A stretch of DNA of 64,000 nucleotides from an uncultured Emticicia sp. GTDB taxonomy: Bacteria > Bacteroidota > Bacteroidia > Cytophagales > Spirosomataceae. The notes beneath the pieces were generated by a model, which did not search any database, was not told where the DNA came from, and saw only the letters and a program-made list of their open reading frames with translations. The number at the start of each line of letters is the position of its first letter. Within the stretch, counting starts at the first letter, position 1. Both the position numbers and the translations under genes were made by a program. Of the stretch, positions 17,334 to 26,795 are shown piece by piece. The DNA is taken from contig NZ_CALCZQ010000032.1 of NCBI RefSeq assembly GCF_937903345.1, forward strand, positions 124,001 to 188,000. Reading direction: 5' to 3'.

Positions 17334-18496
17334 TGTTGACACACTTACGTAAGTTTTTTACTCATCGCCAAAGCCTTGCGATAGGAATGATATTCATTTC
17401 AGTAGGCTTTCTCTTCGGAAACTGGGCAACGCTCATTCCTTTCATTAAACAAAAATTCGACCTAAATGATGCTCAACTGGGTTTACTTCTCTTAAGTTTT
17501 CCTATTGGAGCAACACTAATGAATCCTTTTTCGACTTTTTTTATTAATCGTTTTGGAATGCTCAAAACTACTCTTTTGGGTTTAATTTTTCTTGCAGTTA
17601 CTTATATCGTTCCTGTAAGTGCTACATGGTTGCCATTGGTTTCGTTTGGGCTTATGATAGTTGGTATGTGTCTTTCGGTTACAAATGTGGCCATGAATAC
17701 ATGTGTCACAAGCCTTGAACATCAATATGGTATCAATATTATGTCCACTTGTCACGGAATGTTTAGTGCAGGGTTAATGTTTGGTTCAATAGCTTCCAGT
17801 TTTTTACAAGGCATGAAAATTATGCCTTCGTACCAAATGGCTGCAATAGCTTTAGCTATTATTATATTGGTGCTAGTAGTAGGTCAAACTATCTTAGACA
17901 TTCATGAGGAAAAAATACAAGTTAACGAAAACAAAGGAGCAAAATTTATCTTGCCCAAAGGTGCATTGTTTTTGATGATATTAATAAGTCTTTGTACAAA
18001 TATCACCGAAGGTACAATGGCCGATTGGACTGCCGTTTATATGCGAGACATTGTACGGACTGACGATTATTTCATCGGATGGGGATTGGCTGGCTACTCA
18101 ATGTTTATGTCATTGGGGCGTTTCCTTGGCGATGCCCTCATTCCTCGTTTTGGTGGCAATGTCGTACTGCGTACAGGCGGAATCATCGCTGCTTTGGGCG
18201 TTGCTTTGGCTATTTTTTTTCCTTATACAATTACTGCTATTTTGGGCTTTACGCTTGTTGGGGCGGGCGTTTCTTGTGGGGCTCCTATACTTTATGGTAG
18301 TGCGGCTCGTTTGCCAGGTATGGCCAAAGGTGCAGGTTTGGCCACCTTGAATACTTTCAGTATGGGAGGTTTTTTGGCAGGACCAGTGATAATTGGGTTT
18401 ATTTCCAAAAGTGCTAATCTATCTGTTGCATTTTCAATAGTGGCAGTTTTGGCAATTGTTTGGGCGTTTTTGGTAAATAGAGTAAAACTTTATTGA
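17333..18496 (+). CDS. MFS transporter, YbjJ-like
   Basis: This 387-residue polytopic inner-membrane protein has about 12 helices. It lacks the classic GxLaDrxGrr loop but has FINRFGMLKT between helices 2 and 3 and a matching PRFGGNVVLRTGG in the second half. TNVAMNTCVTSLEHQYG with STCHGMFSAG resembles the YbjJ/FucP-like sugar-type branch of the major facilitator superfamily. In E. coli ybjJ also sits next to a HAD phosphatase gene, which fits the operon seen here, but the substrate is not established. It is the last gene of the HAD-VOC-MFS operon. Confidence 0.88.
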   Translation: MLTHLRKFFTHRQSLAIGMIFISVGFLFGNWATLIPFIKQKFDLNDAQLGLLLLSFPIGATLMNPFSTFFINRFGMLKTTLLGLIFLAVTYIVPVSATWLPLVSFGLMIVGMCLSVTNVAMNTCVTSLEHQYGINIMSTCHGMFSAGLMFGSIASSFLQGMKIMPSYQMAAIALAIIILVLVVGQTILDIHEEKIQVNENKGAKFILPKGALFLMILISLCTNITEGTMADWTAVYMRDIVRTDDYFIGWGLAGYSMFMSLGRFLGDALIPRFGGNVVLRTGGIIAALGVALAIFFPYTITAILGFTLVGAGVSCGAPILYGSAARLPGMAKGAGLATLNTFSMGGFLAGPVIIGFISKSANLSVAFSIVAVLAIVWAFLVNRVKLY

Positions 18497-18796
18497 GAAA
18501 ATACATTTTAAAATGTTTTTAGATACTTCACAAGCAACGTGCCAATTTTTAATTTACTTTTAAATGAAGAAACATTTATAATAAAAGCTATTACAAATTG
18601 AATTTATACACAAATCATTGTAAATGGAATGATTATTGTTTAGTTATTCTGTAGAAAGAACATGATGTTCTCCAAAAAATAACCAACAAGCAATTCTTAA
18701 AAAGTTGTTGACCATTAAATAAAATATAATGAGAAAATTTTTTCTTATTGAAACAAGTATTTACCTTTATATTAGAAAAACAAGATAAACTTAGAT
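18497..18796. other. Intergenic region before the T9SS protein gene
   Basis: Three hundred bases with no supported gene. A long-looped inverted repeat (ATTACAA near 18588 with TTGTAAAT near 18619) is visible, but its AT-rich arms are short. No good promoter match was found. Confidence 0.5.
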
Positions 18797-19855
18797 ATGA
18801 AAAAAATCGTCTACTCACTTGGCGTATGTTTATTTGCTGGCCATGTCAATGCACAGTTTGTCAATAGTACAAACTTATACGTAAGCGAGGGTGCAGTCGT
18901 GAGTTTCAATACCGATTTGGTTAATGAAGGTAAAATAACTAATAATGGTAAAGTTCACCTTCAAAAAAACTTTGAAAACCTAAACTCCGTTCAATCATCT
19001 GGTGTATTTGTTATTGATGGTAAAGGTGCACAACTTATTAAAAGTAAAAACGAACTTTCAGTCAGCCAATTGATTTTGGATAATGACGTAAAACTCGAAA
19101 CACCAGTGCGTGTAAATGAATCAGTTATGTTCCATCGTGGCGTAATCGAATCTTCTTCAATAAACCCATTAATTTTTTCAGCAGATGCAAAGCACAGCGG
19201 TGCTTCTGACTTCTCACACGTTAGAGGTTTAGTTAAAAAAGAAGGTAGCGAAGCTTTCGAATTCCCTTTGGGTGATGGCACAAACCTTCGTTCTTTCAAC
19301 GTGGCTCGTACTGATAACAGTCAGATTCTTTCTGCTTCATATCTCTATAAAAGCCCATTGAACATTTCTGGTCAAGTTTCTGAAAATGTTGAGAGAATCA
19401 ATGAAAACGAATATTGGACTCTGAAATCGGAATCAGTCAAAGGTTCGGCTCAAGTTGAAGTAAATGGTCAGGCTGGATTAGAAGAGGTTGCTTATTTGAA
19501 AAAAGGGACTTGGGATGTTTTGGAAGACTCAAAACTTTCCGCTTCAACTGATTTATCAAATGGAACGCTATTTACACTTGCAAAAAGCCGTAATATCAGA
19601 GCCGAGATTGGCGTTTATCCTAATCCAACGGAAGGCGAATACTTCTTGAAATTGGGTGGAATGGACGAAAACGAGCAAATCACAGTAGATGTAACAAACC
19701 AAAATGGCTCAACAATCATGCACAAAGAAGGTATGGTAAAAGATTTACGTAAAGTATATCAATTACCAGAAAATCTTCCAGCTACCGAATTAGCCGTGCG
19801 TGTACAAAGAGTTGGTAATAAACCATTGACTCAAAAAATGATTTTGAAGAAATAA
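18797..19855 (+). CDS. T9SS type A sorting domain-containing secreted protein
   Basis: A signal peptide of about 20 residues (MKKIVYSLGVCLFAGHVNAQ) is followed by a beta-rich body with no recognised enzyme motif. An early segment (GAVVSFNTDLVNEGKITNNG, then LILDNDVKLETPVRV) resembles repeat-rich adhesin-like surface proteins. The last 85 residues or so begin IGVYPNPTEGEYFLKL and end LTQKMILKK, the type A C-terminal domain recognised by the type IX secretion system. The protein is expected to cross the outer membrane and stay on the surface or be released. It stands alone between two terminator-like elements; the function is unknown. Confidence 0.88.
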   Translation: MKKIVYSLGVCLFAGHVNAQFVNSTNLYVSEGAVVSFNTDLVNEGKITNNGKVHLQKNFENLNSVQSSGVFVIDGKGAQLIKSKNELSVSQLILDNDVKLETPVRVNESVMFHRGVIESSSINPLIFSADAKHSGASDFSHVRGLVKKEGSEAFEFPLGDGTNLRSFNVARTDNSQILSASYLYKSPLNISGQVSENVERINENEYWTLKSESVKGSAQVEVNGQAGLEEVAYLKKGTWDVLEDSKLSASTDLSNGTLFTLAKSRNIRAEIGVYPNPTEGEYFLKLGGMDENEQITVDVTNQNGSTIMHKEGMVKDLRKVYQLPENLPATELAVRVQRVGNKPLTQKMILKK

Positions 19856-19888
19856 TATTCAAGCTGAATATTATTTTATAATATAATT

Positions 19889-19928
19889 ATAGGTTGCTTA
19901 CGGTTTTTGTAAGCAACCTATGTTTTTT
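19889..19928 (+). terminator. Rho-independent terminator after the T9SS protein
   Basis: A perfect 13-bp stem, ATAGGTTGCTTAC (19889-19901) with GTAAGCAACCTAT (19909-19921), and a 7-base loop are followed by a run of seven T. A second, AT-only hairpin overlaps the stop codon at 19851-19875. Confidence 0.9.
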
Positions 19929-19978
19929 TAGCATATTTGATAATATTGAATTATTTTGATTAAAAATTTACAACTTTT

Positions 19979-20524
19979 ATGTCATTGTCAAAAGGAAAAA
20001 TAATAATCGCAGAACCATTCTTGGGTGATAAAAACTTTGAGAGAAGTGTGGTATTGCTCTGCGAATACAATGAACAAGGAGCATTTGGTTTGGTACTAAA
20101 CCAATTGACAAATATGAAGTTAGATGAAGTGATGGAAAATGTTTATAGTGAACTGCCTCTTTATTTGGGTGGACCCGTTGAGCAGACTTCTTTACATTTT
20201 ATTCATCGTTTGGGTATTGAAATTAAGGGTGCAATAGATATTGGCAATGGTATTTTTTGGTCGGGAGATTTTGAACAAGTAAAAACATTAATAAACATTG
20301 GGAAAATATCAGAAGATGATATTAGACTTTTTATAGGCTATTCAGGATGGTCAGCCGGGCAATTAGAACGAGAGCTAAAACAAAACTCTTGGATTGTTTC
20401 TGATATCGATGCCAGCTTGATTTTTGAAATCCCAAGTAAAAACTTTTGGCGTGAAGTATTAAAAAGAATGGGTGGACAATATAAAGTTTTATCAAATTAC
20501 CCAACTGATCCACGGTTAAACTAA
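19979..20524 (+). CDS. YqgE/AlgH family protein
   Basis: This 181-residue protein opens with SKGKIIIAEPFLGDKNFERSVVLLCEY and GAFGLVLNQLT and contains LYLGGPVEQTSLHFIH and LFIGYSGWSAGQLERELKQNSWIV. All are hallmarks of the DUF179 (YqgE/AlgH) family. Members are small cytoplasmic proteins found across Gram-negative bacteria. AlgH was named for an effect on alginate genes, but the molecular role is unsettled. The ATG at 19979 directly precedes the conserved start. It is a single-gene unit bounded by terminators at 19889 and 20523. Confidence 0.93.
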   Translation: MSLSKGKIIIAEPFLGDKNFERSVVLLCEYNEQGAFGLVLNQLTNMKLDEVMENVYSELPLYLGGPVEQTSLHFIHRLGIEIKGAIDIGNGIFWSGDFEQVKTLINIGKISEDDIRLFIGYSGWSAGQLERELKQNSWIVSDIDASLIFEIPSKNFWREVLKRMGGQYKVLSNYPTDPRLN

Positions 20525-20568
20525 TCCGAGCGTCTCATTGCAATAAAAACTAACTACACGCTCGGATT
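20523..20568. terminator. Terminator shared by the convergent YqgE and amidohydrolase genes
   Basis: AATCCGAGCGT (20523-20533) pairs perfectly with ACGCTCGGATT (20558-20568) across a 24-base loop. It lies between stops at 20524 and 20576, with T-rich sequence after it on the plus strand. Confidence 0.75.
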
Positions 20569-20575
20569 TATAATT

Positions 20576-22186
20576 TTAATTTACTTTTCCCTTTCCATAA
20601 ATAATTTCGCCTGATTTCTGGCCAGTATGTTTTCCATTTTCAAGTACTGCCACCCCATTTACTAATACGGCATCAATACCTTCTGAGTAGGCGTGGGGCT
20701 TTTCAAATGTAGCTTTATCGGTAATCTTATTTTCATCAAAAATCACAATGTCGGCAGCATAACCTGTTCGAATTAAGCCACGATTATCAATTCTAAACCT
20801 TTGAGCTGGGAGAGAGGTCATTCTACGTATGGCGTCTTCAAGACGGAGTACTTTTTTTTCTCGTACATACACACCTAATACACGAGCATTTGAGCCATAA
20901 CCACGTGGGTGTGGAACATTTTTGTTAAACTGGATTACTCCAGCATCAGAAGCAATCATCGTGAAAGGGTACTGTAATATTCGTGCCACATCATCTTCAC
21001 TCATTTTATGAAAAATCATTTGAGCTCCACCTTTATCAACCATATCCATGATGAGCTCGGCTTCGGTTTCCATATTTGATTTTCGTCTCAAAAGCTTATT
21101 TATTTCCGTGATATTTTTTCCATTAAGGGTAGAATCAGCCTTATAACGGGCCACAAATGCATAATCGAAGTTTTTGCGATTATCGGCTTTCAGACCTTTG
21201 AGCATTCCGTCTCGAATCTTCTCGCGTGTCTCTGGGTCTGTTAATCTTATGTGTATCAATGAATCTCCATCGGCCAATGCCCATGATGGAAGCATTGTAC
21301 CCATGTTTGTGCTGCTTGCTGTATATGGGTATTGGTCAATATTTACGTCAATTCCTTCCAAACGAGCTTTTTCTACCAAATCAAGTGTTTCGTTGCTCTT
21401 TCCCCATAGAGGTTTGCTCGAAATCTTAAAGTGCGAAATCTCGACAGGTATATGTGCTTCTCGCCCGATATTGATGGCTTCATTGATAGCTTCTTTAACT
21501 TTTGATGCTTCATCTCTAATGTGCGAAGCGTAGATTCCACCATAAGAAGAAGCAATTTTGGCCAGCCCTATAACTTCGGGAGTTTTAGAATAGGTTCCCG
21601 GAATATAAATCAGACCGGTTGCAAAACCAACTGCACCGTCTTTCATGGCTTGCTCCACGAGAGCTTCCATTTCTGTTTGTTCTTTAGCAGTTGGATCACG
21701 AAACACATTTTTCATGACATATCTTCGCACCGAATTATGGCCAATCAAAGAGCCAAGATTTACGCTTAATTTTATTTGTTTGAGTTCTAAAAAAAACCTA
21801 GCAAGGTTAACTTCTGATCCACCGCAGTTACCCGTTATTATGCTCGTTACGCCATCATATATAAAATTATCAGCCGTTGGGAGTTTTTGAATGGCATCTT
21901 CGACATGAGTATGAATATCAATAAAACCGGGGCAAACTATTTGGCTTTTAGCATCAATAATTTTGGTAGCATCTTTTGCTTGTATGAAGCCAATGAATGC
22001 AATTTGCCCATTTTTGATGCCGATATCAGCCGAAAACCAGGGATTGCCCGACCCATCCATAATGCGACCGTTTTTGATAACAGTATCGTATTTTTGTTTT
22101 TGGGCAAATGGAGTAAAGGAAAACGTTAAAGAAAAAAACAGTAAAAAAAAGTATTTTTTACTAAATAATTTGTTGAATTTTTTCAT
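20576..22186 (-). CDS. Exported amidohydrolase, N-acyl-D-amino-acid deacylase type
   Basis: A signal peptide (about residues 1-28, ending FTPFAQ) precedes YDTVIKNGRIMDGSGNPWFSADIGIKNG, the start of the D-aminoacylase branch of the amidohydrolase superfamily. PGFIDIHTHVED gives the HxH metal pair, TGNCGGS carries the branch's metal-bridging Cys, and ASHIRDEASKVKEAI and EISHFKISS carry the later metal His residues. ITMIASDAGVIQFN appears near the C-terminus, followed by GYAADIVIFDENK. The family removes acyl groups from N-acyl-D-amino acids, or acts on dipeptides, using zinc. Export suggests scavenging of D-amino-acid derivatives such as peptidoglycan or peptide debris. It is a single gene on the minus strand. 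Confidence 0.88.
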   Translation of the reverse strand: MKKFNKLFSKKYFFLLFFSLTFSFTPFAQKQKYDTVIKNGRIMDGSGNPWFSADIGIKNGQIAFIGFIQAKDATKIIDAKSQIVCPGFIDIHTHVEDAIQKLPTADNFIYDGVTSIITGNCGGSEVNLARFFLELKQIKLSVNLGSLIGHNSVRRYVMKNVFRDPTAKEQTEMEALVEQAMKDGAVGFATGLIYIPGTYSKTPEVIGLAKIASSYGGIYASHIRDEASKVKEAINEAINIGREAHIPVEISHFKISSKPLWGKSNETLDLVEKARLEGIDVNIDQYPYTASSTNMGTMLPSWALADGDSLIHIRLTDPETREKIRDGMLKGLKADNRKNFDYAFVARYKADSTLNGKNITEINKLLRRKSNMETEAELIMDMVDKGGAQMIFHKMSEDDVARILQYPFTMIASDAGVIQFNKNVPHPRGYGSNARVLGVYVREKKVLRLEDAIRRMTSLPAQRFRIDNRGLIRTGYAADIVIFDENKITDKATFEKPHAYSEGIDAVLVNGVAVLENGKHTGQKSGEIIYGKGKVN

Positions 22187-22281
22187 TTGTTTAGGTAGTT
22201 TTTGAATTTATCTAAAATACGAATTTATTATTTTAAATGAAATATTTATCGTCAATTTCAGATTTTACTTGTATTTTGAAT

Positions 22282-22289
22282 TATTTTTG
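22282..22289 (+). promoter_or_regulatory. Candidate -7 element for the polytopic membrane protein
   Basis: TATTTTTG matches TAnnTTTG exactly, 36 bases before the ATG at 22325. No clear TTTG is found 19-21 bases upstream, so support is partial. Confidence 0.35.
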
Positions 22290-22324
22290 TAAAAAAAAAA
22301 TTTGTAAAAACTCGTTGAAAATCA

Positions 22325-24304
22325 ATGAAATCAATACCGACAGGCTACTTTAATCGGCAGACTATTTTTCTACTTTTTTTTTGCTTTGTTTATTTTTCAT
22401 TATCGTTGCCTGCAGGCTATGCGGGTTTCAATATTGATGCTTCATGGCACGAGTCACTTGTAATGGCCATTGATAAAGGTTTTATTTTTGGTCGTGATTT
22501 TATATTTAATTATGGCCCGTTGGGTTATCTCAATACTGGGCTTATACCTAAAAGTGTTTCGATTTGGGTATTGGTAGCTACAGAGGTTTTTACTCTACTA
22601 AACTATTTAATAATCATTAAGTTTTGCTTTCAAAAAGCAGGTATTAATTGGTGGATCGTAGCGATTTCGTCGTTGATTATTCTTATTCCTTGGGGCTTTA
22701 TTTCTGATACCTCTTTTACGTTTTTTTACTTTTTTATTTTTTGGTTGCTTTATGCACTTCGTACGCACAATGTGACGTCTTTGTTGATAGCTATTATAAT
22801 TTCGGTATTAATTTTTTATGTAAAAGTAAATTTAAGTATTATCGTTTATGGCCTTTTTGCTACTTCCTTGGTATATTTTTGGTTGATTAAAGCCTTTACT
22901 CTTCGCACACTTGTTGTTTGTTGGGTTTCTCAAATTTTATTGACTTATGCATTTTCATTTATCCTAAATGTAGATATTCCAGCCTATCTAGGTGCCAGCA
23001 TAAAAATAATTGATGCGTACCAAGATGCAATGTCCGCTATGCTTATAAGTGGCAAAGAGCTGTTTTCCTTACTATTTTTTGAAATATTGATTGTACTGGT
23101 GGTTTTAGCTTTTGTTTTCAAAACTTTTTCCAGGATTAGTCAAAAAAACTTCGAGGGTATCTATTTGTATTTGCTTATTGCATTTGCTTGGTTTTTGGCT
23201 TTTAAACAAGCCCAAACAGCCGTTGGGGCGTATAATGTTTTCGGTTTTTTCTTGTTGATGCCTCCTTTGGCAGCTTTGATTTATATATTTACGGAAAATT
23301 CGAACAAAGTTTTGGCAGGGCAAATGTTTGTTGCCATTTTATGCTTACAATTATTAGCTACACAACTGATTCGTTTTTATATTGGAGAAAAGACCCTAAG
23401 AGGGTATTTGTTGACTTTCCCACCGACCAATATTTCGCAGAAAATTACGGAAAAATCGTTTTCTATCAGCCATCTTTTTGAGATTTTAGAGCAGAAAAAT
23501 CCTGTAAATTACTTAAAGAGGCTCCTTAGCTATGAATATGATGACAACTTCAAAAATTCACCTGTTCAGTTGCCAAAAGAATTAAGGTCTAAAGTCGGAG
23601 ATAGCAGTATCGATATCGTTCCTCATCAGATTTCACATGTTTATTTCAATCGCTTGAATTATAATCCTCGACCAATTATACAATCTTATCAAGCCAATAG
23701 CGATTGGTTAATGAAAAAAAATGGCGAGAAATATCTATCAAAAACCGCCCCTGAATTTGTGCTATTTCGCATCGAAGCTTTTCGTGAACAAAACCCATTT
23801 TGGGTTGAAACCGATTTGAGTGAAGCACTTTTGAGAAATTATGCATTGACCGATACGACCATAATTCAGAAAGATACTTTTTGTCTTTTTCATAGAAATA
23901 AAGTACTTAAGAGCTTGACATATAGTGATTTACCAAGCATTAAGTTTAAACTAAACGATGAAATTCAGATTCCCAAATCAGCGAATCCGGTTCGTTTTTC
24001 AGCAAAAATAAATTATAGTGCAATAGGAAAATTGGCAAGACTGCTTTACCAACCCCCTTATTTATATTGTTCAGTAACTTACGAAAATGGCCTCCAAAAA
24101 AACTTTCGAGTGATTAATAAAATCTTACTAGGTGGTGTGTTCATTAACCAAAAAGTAACTACACAAATAGAGGCCTGTAACTTTTTCTTAAATAAAGGTG
24201 TTGATAATCAGAGAGTTACAAAAATTCGTTTTTGGACAAAATATATTTCGGGTTTTGAAGAAAGCTTTGAAGCTACATTTAAAGAATTAAAAATTAGCAA
24301 TTAA
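22325..24304 (+). CDS. Polytopic membrane protein, possible GT-C-type glycosyltransferase
   Basis: This 659-residue protein has about ten membrane helices in its first 360 residues and a roughly 300-residue soluble C-terminal part. The first loop holds GFNIDASWHESLVMAIDKGF followed by GRDFIFNYGPLGYL. An acidic first loop and a later yGPLG segment are features of GT-C lipid-linked sugar transferases, so a cell-envelope glycosyltransferase is a reasonable guess. No family motif proves it. A helicase gene follows on the same strand after a 57-base gap. There is no obvious polysaccharide cluster around it. Confidence 0.7.
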   Translation: MKSIPTGYFNRQTIFLLFFCFVYFSLSLPAGYAGFNIDASWHESLVMAIDKGFIFGRDFIFNYGPLGYLNTGLIPKSVSIWVLVATEVFTLLNYLIIIKFCFQKAGINWWIVAISSLIILIPWGFISDTSFTFFYFFIFWLLYALRTHNVTSLLIAIIISVLIFYVKVNLSIIVYGLFATSLVYFWLIKAFTLRTLVVCWVSQILLTYAFSFILNVDIPAYLGASIKIIDAYQDAMSAMLISGKELFSLLFFEILIVLVVLAFVFKTFSRISQKNFEGIYLYLLIAFAWFLAFKQAQTAVGAYNVFGFFLLMPPLAALIYIFTENSNKVLAGQMFVAILCLQLLATQLIRFYIGEKTLRGYLLTFPPTNISQKITEKSFSISHLFEILEQKNPVNYLKRLLSYEYDDNFKNSPVQLPKELRSKVGDSSIDIVPHQISHVYFNRLNYNPRPIIQSYQANSDWLMKKNGEKYLSKTAPEFVLFRIEAFREQNPFWVETDLSEALLRNYALTDTTIIQKDTFCLFHRNKVLKSLTYSDLPSIKFKLNDEIQIPKSANPVRFSAKINYSAIGKLARLLYQPPYLYCSVTYENGLQKNFRVINKILLGGVFINQKVTTQIEACNFFLNKGVDNQRVTKIRFWTKYISGFEESFEATFKELKISN

Positions 24305-24361
24305 AAAAAATAGTCATTGCCATCGTGGAGTACGGTCGGCTGTTGCCGTTGGATTGAGATT

Positions 24362-25747
24362 ATGGAAGAAATAGAAAATACATTTGAGCAATTTGAGCTT
24401 AATCGTCAGTTATTAAATGCTATTGCTGATGCAGATTATAAAATACCCACACCAATTCAACAAAAAACTATTCCCTTGACTTTACAAGGACATGATGTTT
24501 TGGGAATCGCTCAAACGGGTACAGGTAAAACGGCAGCATATCTTTTGCCAATTTTGATGAAAGTAAAATACGCACAAGGTAAATTGCCTCGATGTTTGAT
24601 TTTCGCACCCACACGTGAGTTGGTGATTCAGATTGATAAAGCAGTAGGCGAACTCGCTAAATATACCGATATTCGTCACGTGGCACTTTATGGTGGACTT
24701 GGGCCAAAAACTCAAATCGAATCCATTCAAGCGGGGGTTGACATCATTGTTGCTACGCCTGGGCGATTCATGGATTTATATTTGCGTGGAGATATTGGAG
24801 TAAAAGACATCAAAATCATGATTTTGGACGAAGCAGATAAAATGATGGATATGGGTTTTATGCCACAAATTCGAAGTATTTTGGAGGTGATTCCTACAAA
24901 ACGACAAAATTTACTGTTTTCTGCTACTTTTCCAGAAAAGGTAGAAAGGTTTTCATACGAATTCTTAGAGTTTCCTACCAGAGTAGAGGTTTCTCCACAA
25001 GCAACGACTGCAGAAACCATCAAACAACGAATGTTCACGGTGCCTAATATGCAAACCAAATTAAATATTTTGGAGCATCTTTTCAAAACTGGTGAAATAA
25101 AAAAAACGATTATTTTTACTCGTTCAAAAGATATTGCTGATAAAGTTTTTGAAGCCCTAAAAGGACAAGCCGTTCCAAAAGCAGAGATTCGGGTGATACA
25201 TGCTAATAAAGGTCAAAATACTCGTATTAACTCGATGGATGCATTTCGAGAAGATGCCGTAAAAGTTTTGGTAGCTACCGATGTAGCAGCCAGGGGTATT
25301 GATATTGAGCATGTTACACACGTAATAAATTTTGATGTTCCTTTAATTTATGAAGATTATGTGCACCGCATTGGCCGGACTGGGCGAGCAAACAATGTGG
25401 GAGAAGCCATTACTTTTCTGACCCCACCCGAAGAGTATCATATTAAGAAAATTGAGAAAATCATTCGCATGGAAATTCCCCGTGAATTAATTCCTCTTGC
25501 TATTGAAATTGCTCAAACACCCTTTGATGAAAACCAAGCAATGTTGCTAGAAATAGATAATCAACGTAAAAAAGAAGATCCTAATTTTAAAGGAGCCTTC
25601 CACGAAAAGAAAAATCCAAGGGCCGCAGCTGCTAAGAAAAAAGCCATGATTGGGGGAAAAAGCATGCAAGGAACTTCTCCAAAAAAATCATCCTCAAGTG
25701 GCAAAAAGTTTGGTTTTTCAAAATTAAATCAAGGTTCTAAAAGATAG
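24362..25747 (+). CDS. DEAD-box ATP-dependent RNA helicase
   Basis: A 461-residue helicase with an F...L.......Y..PTPIQ Q-motif, AQTGTGKT (Walker A, about 50-57), PTREL, GG and TPGR, DEAD near 154, SAT, then the C-terminal domain with IIFTRSKD, ATDVAARGIDIE and HRIGRTGR. The last 50 residues or so are basic and low complexity (KKKAMIGGKSMQGTSPKKSS), a typical RNA-binding tail. It probably unwinds RNA in ribosome assembly or mRNA decay. The ATG at 24362 is chosen; an in-frame TTG at 24317 would add 15 residues (PSWSTVGCCRWIEI) unlike any helicase N-terminus. Confidence 0.96.
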   Translation: MEEIENTFEQFELNRQLLNAIADADYKIPTPIQQKTIPLTLQGHDVLGIAQTGTGKTAAYLLPILMKVKYAQGKLPRCLIFAPTRELVIQIDKAVGELAKYTDIRHVALYGGLGPKTQIESIQAGVDIIVATPGRFMDLYLRGDIGVKDIKIMILDEADKMMDMGFMPQIRSILEVIPTKRQNLLFSATFPEKVERFSYEFLEFPTRVEVSPQATTAETIKQRMFTVPNMQTKLNILEHLFKTGEIKKTIIFTRSKDIADKVFEALKGQAVPKAEIRVIHANKGQNTRINSMDAFREDAVKVLVATDVAARGIDIEHVTHVINFDVPLIYEDYVHRIGRTGRANNVGEAITFLTPPEEYHIKKIEKIIRMEIPRELIPLAIEIAQTPFDENQAMLLEIDNQRKKEDPNFKGAFHEKKNPRAAAAKKKAMIGGKSMQGTSPKKSSSSGKKFGFSKLNQGSKR

Positions 25748-25953
25748 AATAGTAATGCTTAATTTTGAAAATTACAATAGGCATAATTTTTGTGATCTAA
25801 ATCATTCATAATACTTTTAGATTGATCATATATAAAAATCATTATTTCTGGCAATCTTAAAATCCATTTTATTTTCTCCTAAATTTTTTTAAAAAACTAA
25901 TAATTTTACAGCAGATATCGTTATGTCTGTGATTTATCTATCTATAATTGCTA

Positions 25954-26778
25954 ATGAGATTTTTATTGTTATCGAGTTTGTGTTCCTTAATTGCTGCCGA
26001 TATAATAGCCCAACAAGCTGTTTTTCGTTCGCAGAGTGCCAATATTGATAGCTATTCAATACCAACAAAAAGCTTATCAACTACTTCAAACACTAAGTCG
26101 TTTGTGCTTTCACGGGATAATCAAACACCAGTAGTAAAGCATAAGTATGCTCCGAAAGAAGTAAATATTTATCTTTTGCCACTTTTCGGAGAATTCGAGA
26201 AAACGGACGCCCAAAAAGCAGTCGATGCAGGATTTTTAAAAGATTGTGATATAAACTTCAAAACCCGAAGTGAAGCCAGCCAATTTTTTGCTGCACGTGC
26301 ATGGGAGTATTTGAGTGAAGGCGAAAGAGATACCGCAACATATCGTTTTAATTTGGCATACATGCTCAATGGTGAGAACTCTGACGCCTTTTGGGGTTTA
26401 GGCGTGATTGCCTACCAAAATGAAAAGTATGCACAAGCCATTGATCTGATGAATCGTGGCCTTGAAATTGAAGATAATGTAACACTCATCGTTGACCTAT
26501 CTACGGTTTACATCAAATGCTTCACTGTTGATGCCGAAAAAGAAGATTTAGAAAAGGCATTTGAACTACTTAACAAAGCAATTAACAAACAACCAGAGTC
26601 GGCCAATGCCCTCATGCAGCTATCCTTAGCAAAACTCCTCAATGAAGAGATTGACGAAGCGTGGGAGCGTTTCCATCAAGGATATGAACTTGACCCCGAT
26701 AATGCCAGCATTGCGATACTCGAAGGGCTTTTAGCCAAAAAAGATGACCCAAAAGGTGTTTTTAAGACGAAGAATTAA
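25954..26778 (+). CDS. Exported tetratricopeptide-repeat protein
   Basis: From the ATG at 25954 (an in-frame TTG at 25948 adds two residues) the protein has 274 residues and a signal peptide ending near ADIIAQQ. After a polar segment, helical repeats of about 34 residues cover about residues 105-265: SQFFAARAWEYLSEGERDTATYRF, then AFWGLGVIAYQNEKYAQAIDLM and later SANALMQLSLAKLLNEEIDEAW. These are TPR-type protein-interaction repeats, about four of them. No enzyme motif is present. It probably acts as a periplasmic scaffold; the partner is unknown. It converges with the MFS gene at 26796. Confidence 0.8.
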   Translation: MRFLLLSSLCSLIAADIIAQQAVFRSQSANIDSYSIPTKSLSTTSNTKSFVLSRDNQTPVVKHKYAPKEVNIYLLPLFGEFEKTDAQKAVDAGFLKDCDINFKTRSEASQFFAARAWEYLSEGERDTATYRFNLAYMLNGENSDAFWGLGVIAYQNEKYAQAIDLMNRGLEIEDNVTLIVDLSTVYIKCFTVDAEKEDLEKAFELLNKAINKQPESANALMQLSLAKLLNEEIDEAWERFHQGYELDPDNASIAILEGLLAKKDDPKGVFKTKN

Positions 26779-26795
26779 GCGTTTACTCACAACAA

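Noticed and set aside
24317..24361. TTG start for the helicase
   Set aside because: The added residues do not resemble a helicase N-terminus, and a good ATG follows at 24362.
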